From positions 1-7,106 of the forward strand of contig UPZA01000036.1 in the NCBI GenBank assembly GCA_900538575.1: a DNA stretch of 7,106 nt, read 5' to 3'. Shown here one piece after another: positions 1 to 6,408 of the stretch. Below the pieces are notes generated by a model. That model was not told where the DNA came from, did no database searches, and worked only from the letters and a program-made list of their open reading frames with translations. Every line of letters starts with the position of its first letter. The first letter of the stretch is position 1. The translations under genes and the position numbers were made by a program. The DNA is from an uncultured Ruminococcus sp. (GTDB lineage: Bacteria; Bacillota; Clostridia; Oscillospirales; Ruminococcaceae).

Positions 1-49
1 CATACCTTTAGGCATACGCTGATTTGTATTAAATTGTGATATAACTAAA

Positions 50-66
50 CCGCCTTATCAAGGCGG
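50..66 (-). terminator. Hairpin after the last minus-strand gene; possible weak terminator
   Basis: A perfect 7-bp inverted repeat, CCGCCTT / AAGGCGG with a 3-base loop, begins directly after the TAG stop of the gene at 67-255. On the minus strand it is followed by TTTAGTTATAT, a poor U-tract. It could therefore be a leaky terminator or an RNA-processing or stability hairpin that lowers expression of the genes beyond. Position directly behind a stop codon supports a transcript-end role. The structure is certain; the function is inferred. Confidence 0.5.
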
Positions 67-255
67 CTATAACAACTTTAAATCTTCTTCACTGCAATTA
101 AAAAGTGGAAAATCTCCCCCATAACCGTCTTTGCGTTTTCCTTTGATGTCACTTTCAACAGTTATTACTGTTTTGCTTCCGGTTTTTACGATATCAACTA
201 TTGTACCGGGGAGATTCTTCGATTTTATTATAACTTTATCATATAAATTAAACAA
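67..255 (-). CDS. Small DUF4926-like protein, candidate immunity partner of the upstream capsid-fused domain
   Basis: This is a 62-residue protein with alternating hydrophobic strands: YDKVIIKSKNLPGTIVDIV near the start, then TVITVES, and a C-terminal LFNCSEEDLKLL. The pattern suggests a small SH3/KOW-like beta barrel and resembles DUF4926 proteins, which I recall next to DUF6883 proteins. A longer reading frame starts at a TTG at 264 that overlaps the stop of the capsid gene as TTGA. Its GAGAGGA ribosome site would then lie with no spacer. The in-frame TTG at 255 has a 9-base spacer and is preferred. No in-frame ATG exists. The gene directly follows the minor capsid gene and is probably translationally coupled to it. 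By position it may be an immunity protein against that gene's C-terminal domain. The family match is by eye and moderate; a small unrelated phage protein is the alternative. Confidence 0.7.
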   Translation of the reverse strand: MFNLYDKVIIKSKNLPGTIVDIVKTGSKTVITVESDIKGKRKDGYGGDFPLFNCSEEDLKLL

Positions 256-260
256 TAATA

Positions 261-1664
261 TCAATCCTCTCTATGACCGGTTATCAACCGTGGTTTACTT
301 TCTGGAGTATCTTTTCTCCAAACAATTCGGAATCTTTTCTTATTATTAACACCGAGATACATAAATGTGCTGAAATCCTCTGTTCCATCCTCATTCTTTT
401 TTATATCTAAGACTTTTGAATTATCAAACTCCGAAGTGATATCATTGAAAAGGCGTTCATAATCATTCTCATTGTATCCTACATCAAAAAATTCCTTGGA
501 ATGTTTTGCGCCTGGTTTTAATAGAAATTTATTGATTTTATCGGGATGAATTTCAATTCTTTCACTTGCCTTTATTATACCACTTCTACTTGAATTGTCA
601 ATATAATTTTCCGCCGTTTTTTTCCACTCGTCAGCTTTTTTACCGTACATGCGCCTATTGTCTTCATCAAGAAAATTTTCGGACATTCTTCTGAACTTTT
701 CCGACTGATTTTCGGCATACCTTCGTTTCTGTTCGGCATTGTACTGTTCTATAAGCTCCCGCCGTTCTGATTCTGTATAAGGTTTACCCTCGTCAGAAAT
801 ACCCTCAAAATACGTCGTATGACCGTCCTTACATCTCGGGTGGTAAAGTCCCTTTGCTATAGCTGTACTCATAAGCATATGCTTTCCGTCCGGTCTGCCC
901 CCGCTCCATACATCGTCGATAAGTACTTTGCCTACAAACGGAGCGCACATAGGGCACGGATTGCCGCGCTTATTCATAATAACAAGGCTCTCGCCCCATT
1001 CCCTGCGCATTTCCCCTTCTCCGGTCAAATACGCCCTTTTGCCTGCGGTTGACAACGACATAGATATATAATCACGAATGCCGTGTCTCGCTCCGTTCTT
1101 GTATTCAATACAGTTTATTCCGGCTCTTAGAAAATCCTTTGCCGCCATGTCAACAGCCTTTTCATATGTTCCCGCCCCGCTTGCCGCATAAACCTGAGCG
1201 TTAAATACGATCTTTCGATACTGATCGTTTGCCATACGAAGCACGGCATGCTCGGCGCGTTCAGCGTCGTTAACGGTCGCCCTTATCAAAGCGTCCATTT
1301 TACGGGTATTCATTTTTATGAATTCTGCTGACGTTTCAGCATGACCGCTGAATATATGTTTCGGCTTATAACCCTTTTTAATAGCTTCCAGTATTTTTAT
1401 TTCCTGATTTGCCGATCCGTCGGCTCTCTCCTGTCTGATAAATTCATCTATTCTTGCATTAAGAGAAGCAAATTCCTTGGAAAATTTCTTTTTATTCTTC
1501 CGGCGGTATTCTTCCATAACCTTCAGTTGAATGGTCTGCCACATTTCCCAGTTATAGCCCTCCTTTGTTTCTTCCGCGCGGTGGCGTTTAAAGTTGCGGA
1601 ACATAGACGAAATCAATTCATTCTCAATACGGGCAAAAGCTTCGCTGATATCGTAATCAGGCAT
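261..1664 (-). CDS. Phage minor capsid protein (minor capsid protein 2 type) with C-terminal DUF6883-like extension
   Basis: This 467-residue head protein lies directly after the portal gene, where MuF-like minor capsid proteins sit in siphophages. Residues about 1-290 fit the Phage_min_cap2 family: a charged helical N-terminus, then a cysteine/histidine cluster with NPCPMC (C237, C240) and HPRCKDGH (H275, C278, H282). That cluster is typical of this family and of MuF proteins and may bind metal. Residues 295-365 form a charged helical linker. Residues about 370-467 look like a separate domain (KINKFLLKPG, then FRIVWRKDTPESKPRLITG) that resembles DUF6883, seen in toxin-like settings and at ends of phage head proteins. 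The ATG at 1664 follows GGAGGT with a 9-base spacer, and the gene starts five bases after the portal stop. The capsid role is confident. The identity of the tail domain is inferred from pattern, and its activity is unknown. Confidence 0.88.
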   Translation of the reverse strand: MPDYDISEAFARIENELISSMFRNFKRHRAEETKEGYNWEMWQTIQLKVMEEYRRKNKKKFSKEFASLNARIDEFIRQERADGSANQEIKILEAIKKGYKPKHIFSGHAETSAEFIKMNTRKMDALIRATVNDAERAEHAVLRMANDQYRKIVFNAQVYAASGAGTYEKAVDMAAKDFLRAGINCIEYKNGARHGIRDYISMSLSTAGKRAYLTGEGEMRREWGESLVIMNKRGNPCPMCAPFVGKVLIDDVWSGGRPDGKHMLMSTAIAKGLYHPRCKDGHTTYFEGISDEGKPYTESERRELIEQYNAEQKRRYAENQSEKFRRMSENFLDEDNRRMYGKKADEWKKTAENYIDNSSRSGIIKASERIEIHPDKINKFLLKPGAKHSKEFFDVGYNENDYERLFNDITSEFDNSKVLDIKKNEDGTEDFSTFMYLGVNNKKRFRIVWRKDTPESKPRLITGHRED

Positions 1665-1669
1665 ATTTT

Positions 1670-3178
1670 TTATACCTCCGGTTCAATCGTTTCAGAATCA
1701 AACGTATCGTCATTAATCAGAGTTTCGTCAATCTGCGCTATGCCCTGCTCTTCCTTAAGTCTTTGTATCTCTTCCGCTTTCCATTGCTTGTCCTTACTGT
1801 CCCCGTACAGTTCCTCAACGCTTGCCTCGATACTCATAATACCTCCCTGCTTGGCCTTTGATACCGTTTCAACCTGAGATTCAAACGAAGGGTTAGCATA
1901 TTCTCCGAACGGAATACTGACTTCGACTTCCTCCGGAGCTTTTCCCAGAGACATAATATACGCGTTTATACAGGCGGCCGCTAATTTAGGAAGCTGCTCC
2001 TGCATAGCTTCAACTATAGCGTTTCTTGTATAAAGAGTCGCCTTTTCTTTTTCTCTCTGCGCCTCTGCGTTATCAAGCTTTTTTACGTCGATTCCTAATG
2101 TCGAGGGGCTTATAATCCCCTGCAAGCACAAATCAAGCGCGGTTACATAGCTTGCAAGATAGCTGTCGTGGGGAATGTCGGGCTGCTTTACTTCAATACC
2201 CGGTCTTCCGTCCTCGGCAAACGCGCTTGCGGTCTGAATAAATCTGTTGTCAAACGGGTTTGGTTTCAACAGCGTTCCGTTATTCTCATTTTTCGGGATC
2301 ATATCCTCCGGTATATAGGTTTTCGACCTTCCGGCACGCAGCGCGTCCATCCACTGCGACCATACCTCGTCAAAGGCGTCGAAGCTGTCCAGCTTACCGT
2401 CGAAAATACTTCCGCCTCTGTTTTTATATTTTGCGCTTTCAAATATTTTAAAGGGTACTGCAAGTATCTGCGACCTATCAAACGCAATAACAGGTTTAAG
2501 ATCGCTAAGAGCTGAGACTGCGCTCATATCAACGGGCTTACCATCACAGCAGAGCTCGCTTTTTATGTAACCGAAGCCGTAACGCTCACAAAGTATATAT
2601 TCTCGTCTATGCTCCCTGAAAAGCGTTTTGAATACGACCTCATGAAGTCGTCCGCGTCTGTATACAAGCTCTATTCTTTCGCCCGGATACCATTCAAGCA
2701 CAGGATATTTGCTTATATCAGAATCCATTGTAATCTTGAAAGCGCCGTCGCCGATAAAAAGGAGCTCTCTTAAATTTGCTTCAAGATTTTTTCGGAAACT
2801 GTTTTCATTTTCGATATTGCTCCATATATCTCCATGCGCGGGTTTTTTAAACTCAAAGTCGTTCATATCTGAAAGAGTAACCGAAACAAGCGTTTTGACG
2901 ATCAACGACGGAAGTCCTGTATGTATTTTACGCATTTCCATTCCACGCGAGCATTTAGACGCCCAAAATTTATATTTATCGGCATATTCTGAAACGCTGC
3001 CATAAAGCTGTTCAAGCTCGTTTCCGTCTCCTCTGTACCATATCCGGTTACGGATAGCATTTACTTCAAAATCCATAACCTCGTTTATCTGTATGCTGTA
3101 GGGATTTGCGGGCATAACGTTTAGCCAGCTTCGCAGCCCCCGTTTTATATTCTCGCTCAATTTCTGTATTACACCCAC
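1670..3178 (-). CDS. Phage portal protein, SPP1 Gp6 type
   Basis: This 502-residue protein would form the dodecameric portal ring at one capsid vertex, through which DNA is pumped and to which head-completion proteins attach. Its length, its place between large terminase and minor capsid genes, and its sequence fit the SPP1-type portal family (Phage_prot_Gp6). The N-terminus carries the family-like stretch NPYSIQINEVMDFEVNAIRN around residues 25-45, and IHTGLPSLIVKTLVSVTLSD follows at about 85-105. The middle is a beta-rich wing with aromatic-rich strands. The C-terminus is acidic and glutamate-rich with a helical segment, as expected for the crown. The start is GTG at 3178, with AGGAGC 8 bases upstream lying inside the end of the terminase gene. 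Only four bases separate the two genes. No sign of disruption. Confidence 0.92.
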   Translation of the reverse strand: MGVIQKLSENIKRGLRSWLNVMPANPYSIQINEVMDFEVNAIRNRIWYRGDGNELEQLYGSVSEYADKYKFWASKCSRGMEMRKIHTGLPSLIVKTLVSVTLSDMNDFEFKKPAHGDIWSNIENENSFRKNLEANLRELLFIGDGAFKITMDSDISKYPVLEWYPGERIELVYRRGRLHEVVFKTLFREHRREYILCERYGFGYIKSELCCDGKPVDMSAVSALSDLKPVIAFDRSQILAVPFKIFESAKYKNRGGSIFDGKLDSFDAFDEVWSQWMDALRAGRSKTYIPEDMIPKNENNGTLLKPNPFDNRFIQTASAFAEDGRPGIEVKQPDIPHDSYLASYVTALDLCLQGIISPSTLGIDVKKLDNAEAQREKEKATLYTRNAIVEAMQEQLPKLAAACINAYIMSLGKAPEEVEVSIPFGEYANPSFESQVETVSKAKQGGIMSIEASVEELYGDSKDKQWKAEEIQRLKEEQGIAQIDETLINDDTFDSETIEPEV

Positions 3179-3182
3179 CTTT

Positions 3183-4574
3183 TCACGCTCCTAACAAATA
3201 CATAGTTTCCGCAACCCCCGTTGTCGCGTCGGGCGCGTCGTCGTGACGGTTGTCTCCGTCGCGCTGATATTTTATCATTGCGCTGTAATAATCCGGCCAT
3301 TTGTCTTTCCAGTTCTGCGGAAAATATACATGCTCCATTATCCATGTGGAATTTGAAATGATTCTCGCTTTCTTATTTTTCGATTGATGGAACCATTTTA
3401 CAACGGTCTGATTGCTTGAAAATTGTTCCCGCAATATGCGTATAACGTTTCTTGCGAAGCCTGAACCGCCGTTATTACTTTCTATCCTCGCCTTGTTTAC
3501 CTTAAATTCAAAAAATCTGCCCGCAGTTTCTTTTTCTGTTATTTCCATTCCTTGCTGAGTATAATAAACATCAAGTATATACGCCTCTTTCATATACGCG
3601 CCCCAGATTACACAACACAAATAATCGCTTCCTTCGTCCGCCGTATCAGTGTAGCTGTATATTCCCTCTAAAAGGCTTCTTCCACCGCTGTCCTGCGGCA
3701 GCTTATTATAGGTTTTAAAGCTTGTATACAGTCGGCCCTTGATATCTATCGGTTCCTGTTGATAATTGGCCGACGCTATATCGGCGCCCATAGCCTTGAT
3801 TTTAGACATATACGACTTGTATGACAAAACCTCAGGACAAAGCATAGAACCATCGTCCTGCAACGCTTTCATGCAGATATGACGGACTTTAGCTCCCGAT
3901 TCATAAAAATGCTCCAAAGCGCGGCCCGCTAAATCATCCGAAGCCCAGCGCGTCATAATTATTATAATTTTTCCGCCCTCCTCCAATCGGGAAAGCATAG
4001 TATCTGTAAACCATACCCAGTGCTTTTCCTTTGTCAATTCGTTATTTGCCTCCTCGGCATTTTTTATAAGGTCGTCGATAATGAGCAGCGTTGCGCCGAA
4101 TCCCGTCGCCGTACCGGTCGGAGAAGTTGCAAGATAATTATTATATCCGCCCTCCAAGCTCCATAAATTCATTGCTCCGTCGCCGCGCTTAATCGATACT
4201 CCGGGAAACACGTCGGAAAAAACGGGTTTATATACATCGGCTTTAGCCTCCATTATGTCGTTACGAACGTTTTTAGAAAACATAGTTGAAAGCGTTTCGT
4301 TATATGAGCCCGTCATGATCTTTTGATTTTTATCGTTTCCCAGCACCCACTCAACCAGCAGTCCGGCAGTCCGAGACTTGCCATGTCGGGGCGGCTCGTT
4401 TACGATCATTACTTCGTCGTCAGACTGTATAAAATCCTGGAACTCATTACAAAGATCAACCAAATATCGTCTATCTGCTTTGTAGAAGTCAGGAGCCTTT
4501 AAATTACAGTAAGCAAAAAAGTCGCGCCTTGCAAGCTCGATTTTTGCTCCGAGCTTTATCAATTCTCTATCCAC
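3183..4574 (-). CDS. terL: Terminase large subunit (packaging ATPase and nuclease)
   Basis: This 463-residue DNA-packaging motor carries both expected modules. The ATPase has a Walker A at residues 60-67 (EPPRHGKS), a Walker B LLIIDD at 163-168, and a coupling-type motif IMTRW at 206-210. The nuclease half (about 300-455) is RNase H-like. Its likely metal ligands are D310 or D313 in YTDTADEGSD, E365 in RIESNNGG, and the aspartates of HDDAPDA at 444-450. It fits the Terminase_6/COG5362 group. Walker B has a second aspartate where many families have the catalytic glutamate, as is common in this group. The start is a GTG at 4574 that overlaps the small-subunit stop by eight bases. Its own ribosome site is weak, so translational coupling to the small subunit is likely. 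The length is usual and the frame intact. Confidence 0.95.
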   Translation of the reverse strand: MDRELIKLGAKIELARRDFFAYCNLKAPDFYKADRRYLVDLCNEFQDFIQSDDEVMIVNEPPRHGKSRTAGLLVEWVLGNDKNQKIMTGSYNETLSTMFSKNVRNDIMEAKADVYKPVFSDVFPGVSIKRGDGAMNLWSLEGGYNNYLATSPTGTATGFGATLLIIDDLIKNAEEANNELTKEKHWVWFTDTMLSRLEEGGKIIIIMTRWASDDLAGRALEHFYESGAKVRHICMKALQDDGSMLCPEVLSYKSYMSKIKAMGADIASANYQQEPIDIKGRLYTSFKTYNKLPQDSGGRSLLEGIYSYTDTADEGSDYLCCVIWGAYMKEAYILDVYYTQQGMEITEKETAGRFFEFKVNKARIESNNGGSGFARNVIRILREQFSSNQTVVKWFHQSKNKKARIISNSTWIMEHVYFPQNWKDKWPDYYSAMIKYQRDGDNRHDDAPDATTGVAETMYLLGA

Positions 4575-4986
4575 TGCCGATCAGCTTCTTTAATTCCTCT
4601 GTAGTCAAACCGGCATAAGGGTTTTTAGAATTAATCTCACCCGACAATTCAAGCTTACCGGTATATTCTCCGTCCATTTTATTCAGAGTATCTATCGCCT
4701 TGATTCTTGCCTCCGTTTTTTCATTACCGTCAGCCGCTATATCGCTTAATACAATCATGCGGTCCTTTCTTTTCATAATGGCGTTATCCTTAGCCTCTTC
4801 CTGAAGCTCGCTATACCTTACCAAAACCTTACCATCTGAAAACAAAGCGCTTGCTTTTACATCGACGGTTGTATCTTTCCATTTCTGTGAAGCAGGAAAT
4901 GCCTCGCGGTAAGCCTTTCTCTGGCTCATTCCCTGGATGAGGCACTGCACAAATTTCTCATGTCTTGCATTTTCTAATACAGCCAT
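4567..4986 (-). CDS. terS: Terminase small subunit (Terminase_2 family)
   Basis: This 139-residue DNA-recognition subunit binds the packaging site and hands DNA to the large subunit. The N-terminus NARHEKFVQCLIQGMSQRKA (residues 6-25) is the characteristic helix-turn-helix start of the Terminase_2 family. Next comes the YREAFP segment, then a TVDVKASALFSDGKVLVRY helix that normally reads 'A..L..n.kV..R..eL'. A charged helical oligomerisation region follows, and a conserved-looking C-terminus PYAGLTTEELKKLI probably contacts the large subunit. The ATG at 4986 follows GGAAGGTGA with a seven-base spacer. The gene lies only 34 bases after a hairpin terminator, so its mRNA probably has to come through that hairpin. 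It overlaps the large-subunit gene by eight bases. Confidence 0.93.
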   Translation of the reverse strand: MAVLENARHEKFVQCLIQGMSQRKAYREAFPASQKWKDTTVDVKASALFSDGKVLVRYSELQEEAKDNAIMKRKDRMIVLSDIAADGNEKTEARIKAIDTLNKMDGEYTGKLELSGEINSKNPYAGLTTEELKKLIGSG

Positions 4987-5020
4987 TACAGGCTCACCTT
5001 CCTTTCGTTGGGCATAAGAA

Positions 5021-5042
5021 AAGCCCTGCTAAAGCAGAGCTT
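5021..5042 (-). terminator. Intrinsic terminator between the 38-residue gene and the terminase genes
   Basis: On the minus strand the stem AAGCTCTGC / GCAGGGCTT pairs over nine positions (one G-U) around a TTTA tetraloop, and TTCTTATG follows. This is a good intrinsic terminator shape. It lies just after the stop of the small gene at 5048 and 34 bases before the terminase small-subunit start. That leaves no room for a separate terminase promoter downstream, so it may act as a partial terminator or as the target of late antitermination. Confidence 0.75.
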
Positions 5043-5047
5043 AAAAA

Positions 5048-5164
5048 TTATCTTCTCGTATTAGGACCTAACGCTTCTTTTTTAACGTTATGCTCCTGAT
5101 TCTGATTGATGTTCTTCTTTGTAGTTTTTACCTCTGATTTAAATTTTATTTCCTTTTCCAGCAT
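5048..5164 (-). CDS. Small conserved-looking phage protein, 38 residues, ending ALGPNTRR
   Basis: This very short gene is lysine- and asparagine-rich, with no hydrophobic segment. It has an ATG at 5164 and a good ribosome site (AGAGGTGA, six-base spacer). The C-terminus KKEALGPNTRR matches a motif I have seen at the ends of tiny clostridial phage and genomic proteins ('..LGPNTxR'), for example those named CPC_1213 family. The ribosome site, the recognisable ending, and the terminator right behind it all favour a real gene. Its function is unknown; a small nucleic-acid-binding or regulatory role would fit its basic charge but is only a guess. It belongs to the minus-strand phage backbone, upstream of the terminase genes. 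The CPC_1213 assignment is tentative. Confidence 0.6.
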   Translation of the reverse strand: MLEKEIKFKSEVKTTKKNINQNQEHNVKKEALGPNTRR

Positions 5165-5255
5165 ACCACATCACCTCTATAACTATTATTTTTTGTTTTT
5201 AGAATGATATACATAAATTTTTCTTATTATATTTAAAAATAGAGCCTCTTTTTAT

Positions 5256-5284
5256 TTGACATTTTTTGACAAATAGTATATAAT
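5256..5284 (+). promoter_or_regulatory. Perfect-consensus housekeeping promoter for the DUF4231 gene
   Basis: TTGACA at 5256-5261 and TATAAT at 5279-5284 are separated by exactly 17 bases, the full sigma-A consensus. A second TTGACA lies at 5266-5271, making a tandem repeat with a 10-base period. Transcription should start near 5290, giving a leader of about 22 bases before the GGAG site and the ATG at 5314. A promoter this strong suggests expression without phage activators, for example in a lysogen. Confidence 0.85.
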
Positions 5285-5313
5285 AAATAAAACTTGTATA
5301 ATCGGAGATTTAA

Positions 5314-5742
5314 ATGGATGTAAAAGAATATATTAAAGAACGGCTTGATCCACAAATTGAGTGGTATAGTAAGAAATCTAAACATTGCCAAAAGCTCTAT
5401 AAGACAATTCAAATTATTGAAATTATTCTGGCAGCCACTATACCGTTATTATCAGGATATTCAGATATTCTATTAATATCAATTATTATTGGCATTTTAG
5501 GAATTATAATCACCATTTTAGAATCTATAGCAAAACTAAATAAATACCATGAATACTGGATTCAATACAGATCTACTTGCGAAATTTTAAAATATCAAAA
5601 GCATATTTATTTAACTTCTTCTGCGCCATACAACAAAGAAGATGAATCTGTAGATAACTTATTTGTAAGAAATATTGAACAAATTATATCCTCTGAAAAT
5701 AATCAATGGAAGTCCATTAATACAAAAACAAATAATAAATAA
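5314..5742 (+). CDS. DUF4231 / SLATT-like two-TM membrane protein, putative effector
   Basis: This 142-residue protein matches the DUF4231 pattern over its whole length. It opens with YIKERLDPQIEWYSKKS (residues 6-22). Two transmembrane helices follow, at about 31-48 and 52-71, joined by a short turn (SGYSD). The cytoplasmic part contains EYWIQYRSTCEILKYQKH (80-97) and ends with IEQIISSENNQW (121-132). DUF4231 belongs to the SLATT group of two-TM proteins. SLATT proteins accompany nucleotide-signalling enzymes and are thought to be pore-forming or membrane-damaging effectors in bacterial immunity. There is no extra SLOG, macro or nuclease domain. The gene has its own consensus promoter and GGAG six bases before the ATG. 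It opposes the phage late genes and is AT-rich. Its proposed partner is the TIR gene at 5968; the effector role is inferred from family and context. Confidence 0.88.
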   Translation: MDVKEYIKERLDPQIEWYSKKSKHCQKLYKTIQIIEIILAATIPLLSGYSDILLISIIIGILGIIITILESIAKLNKYHEYWIQYRSTCEILKYQKHIYLTSSAPYNKEDESVDNLFVRNIEQIISSENNQWKSINTKTNNK

Positions 5743-5744
5743 AT

Positions 5745-5933
5745 TCACACTTCTTCATAAGTCTTTATAAAAATATCAGGTTTACATGGATATTTTTCTC
5801 CGTTTATGCCAGTTATAATATAATCTCCTTTATTTGCTTTCATATCCCCCTCTAATGTATGTATAATTAATTCTTCCTCGGATATATAGGCCTCTATAAT
5901 TACAGGTTTTTTTCTGTATTTTTTAATAATCAT
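5745..5933 (-). CDS. Small phage protein of the 'KYRKKPV...GDYII.G..GE.YPCKPDIF..TYE' family, short form
   Basis: This 62-residue protein is a recognisable but unnamed phage family. It begins IIKKYRKKPVIIEA and ends GDYIITGINGEKYPCKPDIF followed by a TYE motif; both blocks are common in Bacillota phage genomes. Relatives I recall are roughly 80-110 residues, with a longer variable middle, often with a tryptophan-containing 'Q(W/F)' segment. Here that middle is cut to about a dozen residues. The ATG at 5933 has a strong GGGGAG site seven bases upstream. It lies on the minus strand like the phage backbone, in the gap between the two plus-strand accessory genes. Its stop is two bases from the DUF4231 stop, and its start is 34 bases from the divergent TIR start. 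The function is unknown. Because of its position it could be an old phage gene flanked by insertions, or part of the cassette. Confidence 0.85.
   Translation of the reverse strand: MIIKKYRKKPVIIEAYISEEELIIHTLEGDMKANKGDYIITGINGEKYPCKPDIFIKTYEEV
5839..5867 (+). promoter_or_regulatory. Possible promoter for the TIR gene
   Basis: A TATAAT at 5862-5867 is preceded, with a 17-base spacer, by TTCATA at 5839-5844 (4 of 6 positions match the -35 consensus). It would give a leader of about 95 bases before the TIR start. It lies inside the antisense 62-residue gene, where AT-rich DNA makes chance TATAAT boxes common, so support is modest. Read-through from the strong promoter at 5256 is the alternative source of TIR mRNA. 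Confidence 0.35.
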
Positions 5934-5967
5934 AAATTAACTCCCCCCTTCTGAAAGGAAAAATATC

Positions 5968-6384
5968 ATGAACACATATAATTTATTCATCAGTCATGCC
6001 TGGAAGTATAACAACGGTTATTACAAGGTCGTTGACTGGCTTGATTCTGCAGTTGCAAACAAAGAATTTAATTACAAAAATTATTCAGTACCTCAACATG
6101 ATCCTATAATTGATCCCGATACAAATGTCGGGAAAAATCAATTAAAAGAATTATTAAAAATTCAAATTCGACCCGCATCTGCCGTTATTATTCTGTCTGG
6201 AATGTACACCGCCTACAGTGAATGGATCGATTTTGAAATTGATACCGCAATTTCTATGAAAAAACACATAATCGGCATAAAACCATGGGGTCAAGAACGT
6301 ATCCCTAAAAAAATACAAGACAATTGTGATCAACTGGTTGGTTGGAATTCACAGTCTTTGATTAGCGCGATAAAAAATATTTAA
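5968..6384 (+). CDS. TIR-like protein of the ThsB (DUF1863) family, putative NAD+-processing immune enzyme
   Basis: This 138-residue protein is a single TIR-like domain. The first strand and loop read YNLFISHAW (residues 4-12), followed by YKNYSVP (36-42), a central strand SAVIILSG (71-78), then SEWIDFEIDTA (84-94) and HIIGIKPWG (100-108). E90, four residues after W86, aligns with the catalytic glutamate of ThsB-type TIR enzymes. The active site therefore looks intact. Proteins of this family make NAD+-derived signals, or cleave NAD+, during anti-phage defence. The ATG at 5968 has AAAGGA eight bases upstream. The nearest same-strand neighbour is the DUF4231 membrane protein, a plausible effector. 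Whether it makes a signal or simply depletes NAD+ cannot be told from sequence. The family call is confident; the defence role is inferred. Confidence 0.9.
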   Translation: MNTYNLFISHAWKYNNGYYKVVDWLDSAVANKEFNYKNYSVPQHDPIIDPDTNVGKNQLKELLKIQIRPASAVIILSGMYTAYSEWIDFEIDTAISMKKHIIGIKPWGQERIPKKIQDNCDQLVGWNSQSLISAIKNI

Positions 6385-6408
6385 GTTAAAAATTCTGTAA
6401 TTAAGAGG

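Noticed and set aside
1..15. Possible start of a next minus-strand gene (ATG at 15, five codons visible)
   Set aside because: No ribosome site is seen and too few codons are visible; cannot be supported.
131..349. 72-residue plus-strand frame with hydrophobic start
   Set aside because: It is antisense to the DUF4926-like gene and the capsid gene end, has no good ribosome site, and its apparent hydrophobicity comes from the T-rich complement.
819..1877. Plus-strand open frames opposite the minor capsid gene
   Set aside because: They are antisense to a well-supported gene, lack convincing ribosome sites and encode cysteine/serine-rich sequence with no family look.
2168..3005. Open frames on both strands within the portal gene
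   Set aside because: They overlap a full-length portal gene with clear family features; compositional shadows.
5226..5254. Minus-strand TATAAT (5231-5226) as promoter for the 38-residue gene and late operon
   Set aside because: No -35 box at 16-18 bases and no extended -10; AT-rich DNA gives such boxes by chance.
5235..5257. AT-rich inverted repeat around AGAGCCTCT upstream of the DUF4231 promoter
   Set aside because: Short stem with a bulge and mostly A-T pairs; it could be an operator or weak terminator, but nothing else supports it.
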